This document shows positions 32,701 to 37,666 of a stretch of DNA of 37,666 nucleotides, in pieces (position 1 is the stretch's first letter; every line of letters begins with the position of its first letter). The position numbers and the translations under genes were made by a program. The DNA comes from Phaeoceros laevis (Eukaryota; Anthocerotophyta; Anthocerotopsida; Notothyladales), in assembly GCA_049999765.1 (NCBI GenBank), contig JBNGIQ010009211.1, forward strand, positions 1-37,666, read 5' to 3'. The notes below the pieces were generated by a model, which worked only from the letters and a program-made list of their open reading frames with translations, did no database searches and was not told the DNA's origin.

Positions 32701-34299
32701 GGAGCCCCCGTCGAGGGACCTTGGTCTACGTTCTGGGGCTACAACGGCATGGAGGGAGTAAATGGAGCCATTTCCTAGATGCTCTATTAAGGTAACTCAT
32801 GGAGAATTATGTGAAGCACCAATGGGACGCTAAAATAAAAGTAACTGATTCCACCTAGTGCTTTGACTCCTCCTACAACCAGCTAAGCTATGTAAATCTC
32901 CAGTTGGAATTTAGAAGCTACTGGTTCAAGAAGTATTTCCAGGATGAAAAATAAAAGGCACATTTTTGGAACTATAGGATTTCACAATGACTAGTTTTTT
33001 ACGTGCAGGATAGCTCAAATGAAAGGGATGGATTTAGATTAGTATAAAGAGTTAGTATATAATATATGGTATAGGATAAATAGTTAACTAATACAGGTTC
33101 AACTCGGTACTTACATAGAAACTAGCTAGCCTAGACTAAAATAATACTTTAGAAACCAATCTAGTCCTAGTGATGTAGGCCTAATGATATTACCCTAGTG
33201 AGGGAGCCCTAGTGATAGTCTTACATTGTCCTATGTTTTGTAGTTGCTATTTTTTGTCAGTTAGATATCCAACTTGTAGGAAACGTGAGAGTTATGTATA
33301 GCCTTTCTGTTATATTTTTTATATTTCAAAATGACTTTTATCTCAGAGTTTGATTTTTACCTGTGCCGTAATGTTTCCTAGGGCTGTGGTTTTTCTCACA
33401 TGCTGGGTCGGGTAGCGATGGGACCCTGGCTCTTGTGTTGGGTCGGCTAAGGCCTGGAGACTCCGTGCCCTTTTACGGCAACTATTAGGACAGCATGCAT
33501 TTACTGTTCCACGTTGTTCCATGGAACAGTAGCTTAAGTAGAGGAAAGAACGTTAAGGCGGGATCTGAATTCGAGGGTAGTGGATTGCCGGCCTTGGTGC
33601 TCACGTCCGGCTGTATCCATGCTTTTCGGTGAATGGTACTCCTATGCTTTGGCCAGTGGCGATCTGAGATATCGCGGTCCTGGCAAAGCGAATTAGGTAG
33701 GTAATTTTGTAGATGAGCTAGTAAAAAAAGCTAGGCTAGGCTTGTGGTGTATGAAGCTAAAGCTATACATTATACTCCGGTTAGTGTACAAAGCCACAAG
33801 CTAAAGTCTTCCTAAAAGATTGATTAAAGTTTCAAAAGAAAAAAAAATGATTAAGGTGTTGATTCTACTAGACTACGAGCGCACATCTACACAATAACGT
33901 GAGAACATTCTGATATACGCCCTTGAGAAAATGGTAATTCACTCCCAAGTTGTTGAATTATTGTATGGACCCTTGCAAAGAATCTAACAAATGAGTCAAA
34001 GATCTTTGACCTCTAGCCACTTAGCTCTCATAGCCACAGGCAACCTAAACTTTTAGGTCTCATTAGTAACACACACCTTACCAACCACATGAGGGCAGGT
34101 GTCAATGCTATCATGGCACGCACGCACGACACAAAAGTCAATCTCTTTCAACTTCTTCAGCAACTGTGTTTGAGGGTCTACCATTGTTTGAATTGCCCCT
34201 GAATTGGAGCCAACTGAAGGGTTTCAAATTGAACCTCGATTCGCTTCAAGAACCAAGCTGCAACAGTAGCATGGCATCGTCCTGGGTCGCTATAAAACT
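32701..34299. other. AT-rich intergenic stretch
   Basis: About 1.6 kb with no coding frame of note and many TA-rich words (33040-33130). There is a short palindrome tgttccatggaaca near 33512. It looks like non-coding or decayed repeat DNA. Confidence 0.55.
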
Positions 34300-34323
34300 A
34301 GAACATACCAATTGGTATGTTCT
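34300..34323. repeat. Perfect 24-bp palindrome
   Basis: agaacatacc-aatt-ggtatgttct reads identically on both strands. It lies 12 bp from a separate 19-bp hairpin. Confidence 0.9.
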
Positions 34324-34335
34324 GGTTTCATGGCG

Positions 34336-34382
34336 AGAGAGAAAGCGAAACCTTATCAATCAAAAGGTTTCGCTTTCTCTCT
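34336..34382. repeat. Perfect 19-bp stem hairpin with 9-base loop
   Basis: agagagaaagcgaaacctt at 34336-34354, loop atcaatcaa, then its exact reverse complement at 34364-34382. Further out, catggc at about 34329 and gccatg at about 34393 can pair imperfectly, lengthening the fold-back. It is compatible with a small-RNA hairpin or a very small inverted-repeat element; expression is unknown. Confidence 0.85.
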
Positions 34383-34477
34383 ATGCAAACTTGCCATGGT
34401 CATGCCCAAGTCAACAAAGCAAGAACAACAAGATATCAAGCAGAGTAAAACCCTTGTGACAGTATAGCCAGCACCTC

Positions 34478-34770
34478 TAGTGGGATTCTCGAGCAGCAAC
34501 CCCCTGCTCAAATGTGATTTGGGTGATGCCTCAGGCCATAAAAAATGGGCATTTCTTCCACTCACCCTCGGTAGTGGGATTCTCGAGCAGCAACCCACTG
34601 CTCAAATGTGATTTGCGTGATGCCTAAGGCCACAAAAAATGGGCCTTTCTTCCACTCACCCCCGATAGCTCTGACCTCTTGGTATTCCTTGAGTGCACGA
34701 AAATGGGCCTTTCTTCCACTCACCCCGATAGCTTTGACCTCTTGGTATTCTTTGAGTGCACCACGAAAAC
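34478..34770. repeat. Two adjacent tandem repeats (about 94 bp x2, about 63 bp x2)
   Basis: The first unit begins tagtgggattctcgagcagc at 34478 and again at 34572, and runs to the cactcacccc word. A second unit, beginning gatagct(c/t)tgacctcttgg at about 34664, is repeated from about 34727. The two units share the word gggcctttcttccactcacc, suggesting successive slippage or unequal exchange. Open frames here only mirror the repeats. Confidence 0.85.
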
Positions 34771-34811
34771 CTGTGTCTAAATGGTCTGCAAACCAAGCAT
34801 AACACATGTAA

Positions 34812-34840
34812 TAAGGGCGGTTTCGCACCGGCCCGGACCC
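34812..34840 (+). mobile_element. Candidate left end of the Harbinger element
   Basis: TAA at 34812-34814 is followed by GGGCGGTTTCGCACCGG. A TAA/TTA target duplication followed by a GGG-starting inverted repeat is the usual PIF/Harbinger arrangement. This point lies about 270 bp before the ORF1 ATG. The matching right end would be outside the window, so this is a prediction. Confidence 0.35.
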
Positions 34841-35897
34841 GGCTAACGCGTCGCGTTAAAACTCATTAATGCCTTTTTTCCAAACATAGGGGGCAATAGT
34901 CGGGTCGAACCCGGTTGCGGGCTTCGCGCAGCCGGGTCCCGATTTAGGTAGAAGTCATGTGTAGCCGGGTGCGGGAGTTTTCAGCCCGTTGCCCGTCGGT
35001 CACCAACAGCGCGGGCTCGTGGTCACTTTCTCGCAAACGCGAACGCAAGTTGAAAGTGACACCATAGCCACACAGCTCGCGCCATCATGAATTCCAACTG
35101 TGTCTCTTGTGCTCCAAACAGTCCTCCCATTGTCCAGCATGTTGCGCCCTCACCTTCCTCACAGTAGGAGGGAAGCATTTTGCAATCCCCAGGCCTGGCA
35201 GACCACCATCAGAACCAGGCTTCTCAGCCTGCTTCTCATCAGCCTTCTTCTCACCCTAGCCCATAGCCACAACAATCCCCTCCTCCTCCCCAGATTTCTC
35301 GGGCCCGAGGGACACGTTGGACATCTGCACAGTTGATTGTCTTACAAGCTGCAAGGAAGATTGACACGGATAAGTACAATGCTGGAGGGAGCAAGGAGAG
35401 GAACAAGAGAGCTAGTGCCAGATGGGAGGAAATCAGTGCAACATGCAAGGACCGAGGTGTCAACAGATCGTCTAAACAATGTCAGGACAAGTTTGAGGCT
35501 TTGCTTACTGATTTTAAGAAAATCAACGACTACCAAAAGACAATTCCAAGTGGCTCTGATGGGTACTGGACCATGAATCAGAAGACCAAGCAAAAACACT
35601 GTCTGCCTGCAAATTTCTTTAGGGAGGTTTATGATCATATGAAGGTCTGGTGTGGAGATAGTCGTGTTGTAAATCCGGAAGGACTGGTATTGGACACAGG
35701 AAATGTGAACTCCACAGCCTCAGCAGGTATTGAACTATTGCCTCTTGTTTTCCAGTTGGTTCTTTACCAAGCACTTGTTCATTACTGTACAGTTCTTTAA
35801 CTTTCACACTTCTACAATCTCATTTGCCATGCTTGTGCTTCATCTGTGATTATGCTGTACAGACAACGTGGACTCTACCACTGCCTCTACCTGGCCA

Positions 35898-35955
35898 GGC
35901 TCTGCAGGTACAAGCCCAAGCTCTGCAGGTACAAGCCCAAGCTCTGCAAGTACAA
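35898..35955 (+). repeat. 21-bp repeat carrying duplicated splice donors
   Basis: gctctgcaggtacaagccca is repeated with a 21-bp spacing, and a third partial copy has gctctgcaagtacaaa. Each of the first two contains ctgcag/gtacaag, giving donors after 35907 and 35928 that differ by exactly seven codons (TSPSSAG). Confidence 0.8.
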
Positions 35956-35960
35956 AAGTA

Positions 35961-36135
35961 TTATGCAGTTCTTTAAGGTTATGCAGTTCTTTAAGTATTA
36001 TGCAGTTCTTTAAGTATTATGCAGTTCTTTAAGTATTATGCAGTTCTTTAAGTATTATTATGCAGTTCTTTAAGAATTATACAGTTCTTTAAGAATTATG
36101 CAGTTCTTTAAGACTTATGCAGTTCTTATGGTGTG
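35961..36135. repeat. Nine-copy tandem array, 18-20 bp unit
   Basis: Units of the form ttatgcagttctttaagta, with 0-3 bp differences at the 3' end and one ttatac variant, fill most of intron 2 of Harbinger ORF1 and end about 15 bp before the acceptor at 36148. A related word tgtacagttctttaac occurs in intron 1 near 35787. Confidence 0.9.
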
Positions 36136-36577
36136 GTTATGCTTCAGGCAACCAGGAACCGAGCACCCCACGTCCACATGCTTCTAGGCTATCGGAGGAG
36201 AAGTATGAATTGTTTGGTGACTCCAGGGTAGCAGACCAATCTAATGATGACCAGGCTGAAGATTCTGTTTTGTCACCAAACAAAGACAGAATTGCTACTA
36301 ATGCTAAGAAGCGAAGGATCAAAGGTTCCAAGGCAGTTCAGGGCTTGCTGCCAGTACTAGAAACTAATAATGCAAATTTACTCAAGTCTATGGAAGGCAG
36401 GCATAGTCAGACATTAGATTGGGATAAAAAGAAGCATGAAGAACTCCTACTTCTTGAAACAAAAAAATTAGATACTACAACCCAGCTGGGCTTGGGTTAC
36501 ATTGGTGCTCTGAACAGCATAGGTGATAACCTCAAACTGCTAAGAGAGTCTATTCTGAAAGCTTCACAGAAAGAAAG

Positions 36578-37666
36578 CTAAGAAGCGCGTGTGATATGAG
36601 GGGTCTCCCTCCAAAGGTGGTCAACGATGATTTCCCTTAATGTATGTGATACTGCAGCATTGTCGATTGGCAAGCAAATAGCTGGTTGTTCCACTACAGT
36701 TTCTGTAGTGCCACCAGCCAGTAGACGTGGATCAACTTGTTCACCTTTGTCAATAGAAATATTGTGAAGAATGCAGCAAGCATATGACACCTCTGCAAAG
36801 TACTCCATCTTGCATCTCCAATGCTTCCTTCCCAAAATTCGCCAAACACCTTTAAGCAAACCGAAAGCACATTCTACAGCCATCCTTGTGGATGAATGCT
36901 TGAAGTTGAAATTATCAACTTTCGCAGTCAGGCCCCGGCCAGGCAGCGGTGTAATCAACCATGGCATGTCTGGGTATCTAGCATCCCCAATTAGGAACTC
37001 ACGAACTGAACCGCCATGTAACTGCACATGTGGTCCTTGTAGACGTTCACCAGCACAGGCAGCATGATAAAAAGAATTGTTTCTAAATATTCTTGTGTCA
37101 TTGGCACTTCCAGGCCAGCCACTAACAACATTTAAGAATTTCTTGTCAGGTCCCGCAATGGCTTGCATAGCCATGGTGTATTTAACATACCTCCCATACC
37201 AATCTTTGGCAGATTCTTGGCCACCCAGCTCTACCTCGAAGAGAGTAGCATCAATAGCACCACAAACATTGGGAATTCCCTGTTTCCTCACAAATCCTTG
37301 TTTGACCATTGCAAGATCAGAGGCACTTGGCCAAGCCAAATGAGACTTGCCTTTACAAATGATTGCCTTCACAAACCGTCTACAAATATCAAACACCGTG
37401 GATAGGCCAACACCAAATGCATCACTTAGACTGAGGTCGGAATCTCCTGTTGCCAATCGTCTAAGAGCAATTGCGACCTGTCTGTCAACAGCTAAGACTC
37501 GGTATGGAATGGAGCTCAAACCTGGTATCTCTTGAGGGACCAAGTCAGCATGAACAAGCTGACATATGTACTGAAATGATGCTGACTTGAACCTAAAGTA
37601 TCTTCGAAATCTACCTTCATCAGTGACAGCCACAAGATTTTTGTACATAGGCCACAAATCTTGCAC
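36578..37666 (-). CDS. PIF/Harbinger (HARBI1-like) DDE transposase, N-terminus outside window
   Basis: An open frame of at least 362 codons with no intron, cut by the right edge. It shows the DDE_Tnp_4 pattern: a helix-turn-helix-like VAIALRRLATGDSDLSLSDAFGVG with VFDICRRFVKAI, then the first catalytic Asp in VCGAIDAT. VVSGWPGSANDTRIF follows, then a second Asp in FLIGDARYPDMPW and the Glu in MAVECAFGLLKGVWRIL. In window numbering the candidate triad is Asp139, Asp228 and Glu265; Asp190 is also conserved in the family. The C-terminal part has SYACCILHNI. No lesion is seen, so it may be active or recently so. It converges on ORF1: the stop codons TAG (minus, 36578-36580) and TAA (plus, 36579-36581) share bases. 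Confidence 0.93.
   Translation of the reverse strand: MQDLWPMYKNLVAVTDEGRFRRYFRFKSASFQYICQLVHADLVPQEIPGLSSIPYRVLAVDRQVAIALRRLATGDSDLSLSDAFGVGLSTVFDICRRFVKAIICKGKSHLAWPSASDLAMVKQGFVRKQGIPNVCGAIDATLFEVELGGQESAKDWYGRYVKYTMAMQAIAGPDKKFLNVVSGWPGSANDTRIFRNNSFYHAACAGERLQGPHVQLHGGSVREFLIGDARYPDMPWLITPLPGRGLTAKVDNFNFKHSSTRMAVECAFGLLKGVWRILGRKHWRCKMEYFAEVSYACCILHNISIDKGEQVDPRLLAGGTTETVVEQPAICLPIDNAAVSHTLREIIVDHLWRETPHITRAS

Larger units (their letters stand above)
35087..36581 (+). pseudogene. Harbinger ORF1: Myb/trihelix-like DNA-binding protein with two in-frame stops
   Basis: Exons are 35087-35726, 35863-35907 and 36148-36581; phases fit. The protein opens MNSNCVSCAPNSPP and is Gln/Pro-rich. It then reads RGTRWTSAQLIVLQAARKID, with a trihelix/SANT-type motif through RWEEISATCKDRGVNRSSKQCQ to DKFEALLTDFKKINDYQK. 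The C-terminal exon is charged and Leu-rich (KKHEELLLLETKKLD) and may form a coiled coil. PIF/Harbinger elements typically carry such a protein next to the transposase to bring it to DNA. In the frame from the ATG, TAG occurs at 35165-35167 and 35264-35266, each where CAG (Gln) would fit the Gln/Pro context. No good splice donor removes them, so the gene is probably broken. Alternatively an unrecognised intron or a different start exon exists. Confidence 0.7.

Noticed and set aside
34885-34925. gggttcgaccc-like T-arm
   Set aside because: The loop is too short for a T-arm and no other tRNA arms are present.

Overview
The window is nuclear DNA from a land plant. It contains GT-AG spliced genes with many short introns, a GOLDEN2-LIKE (GLK) chloroplast regulator, a vacuolar sorting receptor (VSR), plastid- and peroxisome-type targeting signals, and a PIF/Harbinger transposon. 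Compact introns (mostly 75-450 bp) and a COMMD6-like gene make a non-seed plant (bryophyte, lycophyte or fern grade) my best guess, but I cannot name the species. There are two assembly gaps, of 100 N and 10 N, near the GLK 5' end.

Layout. 1-1151 (-): 5' part of an unrecognised Ala/Pro-rich gene that runs off the left edge. 2703-3388: two nested small DNA transposons. 5452-6021 (+): a three-exon gene for a 102-residue signal-peptide protein. 7636-8834 (+): a short-chain dehydrogenase/reductase pseudogene. 9691-10562 (-): a plastid-type PDZ protein. 11336-12487 (+): an intronless pseudouridine-5'-phosphate glycosidase with a PTS2-like peptide. 12769-13223 (-): a COMMD6-like gene. 15388-17909 (-): GLK, 6 exons, 586 aa. 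18-22.5 kb: long non-coding stretch and gaps. 22546-26953 (-): CTP synthase, 22 exons, 614 aa. 28328-31686 (-): VSR, 12 exons, 627 aa. 32.4-34.8 kb: AT-rich DNA with fold-backs and tandem repeats. 34.8 kb to the right edge: a PIF/Harbinger element with a trihelix-like ORF1 (+) converging on a DDE transposase (-).

The exon chains of GLK, CTP synthase and VSR were rebuilt by hand from donor and acceptor sites. They close in frame over their whole length, which is strong internal support. Two of the genes concern nucleotide metabolism: CTP synthase makes CTP from UTP, and the glycosidase splits pseudouridine monophosphate to uracil and ribose-5-phosphate. They are separated by GLK and are not an operon. 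I see no gene cluster or defence-like system. The least expected material is the nested element pair, the Harbinger module with two CAG-to-TAG type stops in ORF1 beside an open transposase frame, the stop-free introns of GLK and of the small secreted-type gene, and the PTS2-like peptide on an intronless glycosidase.
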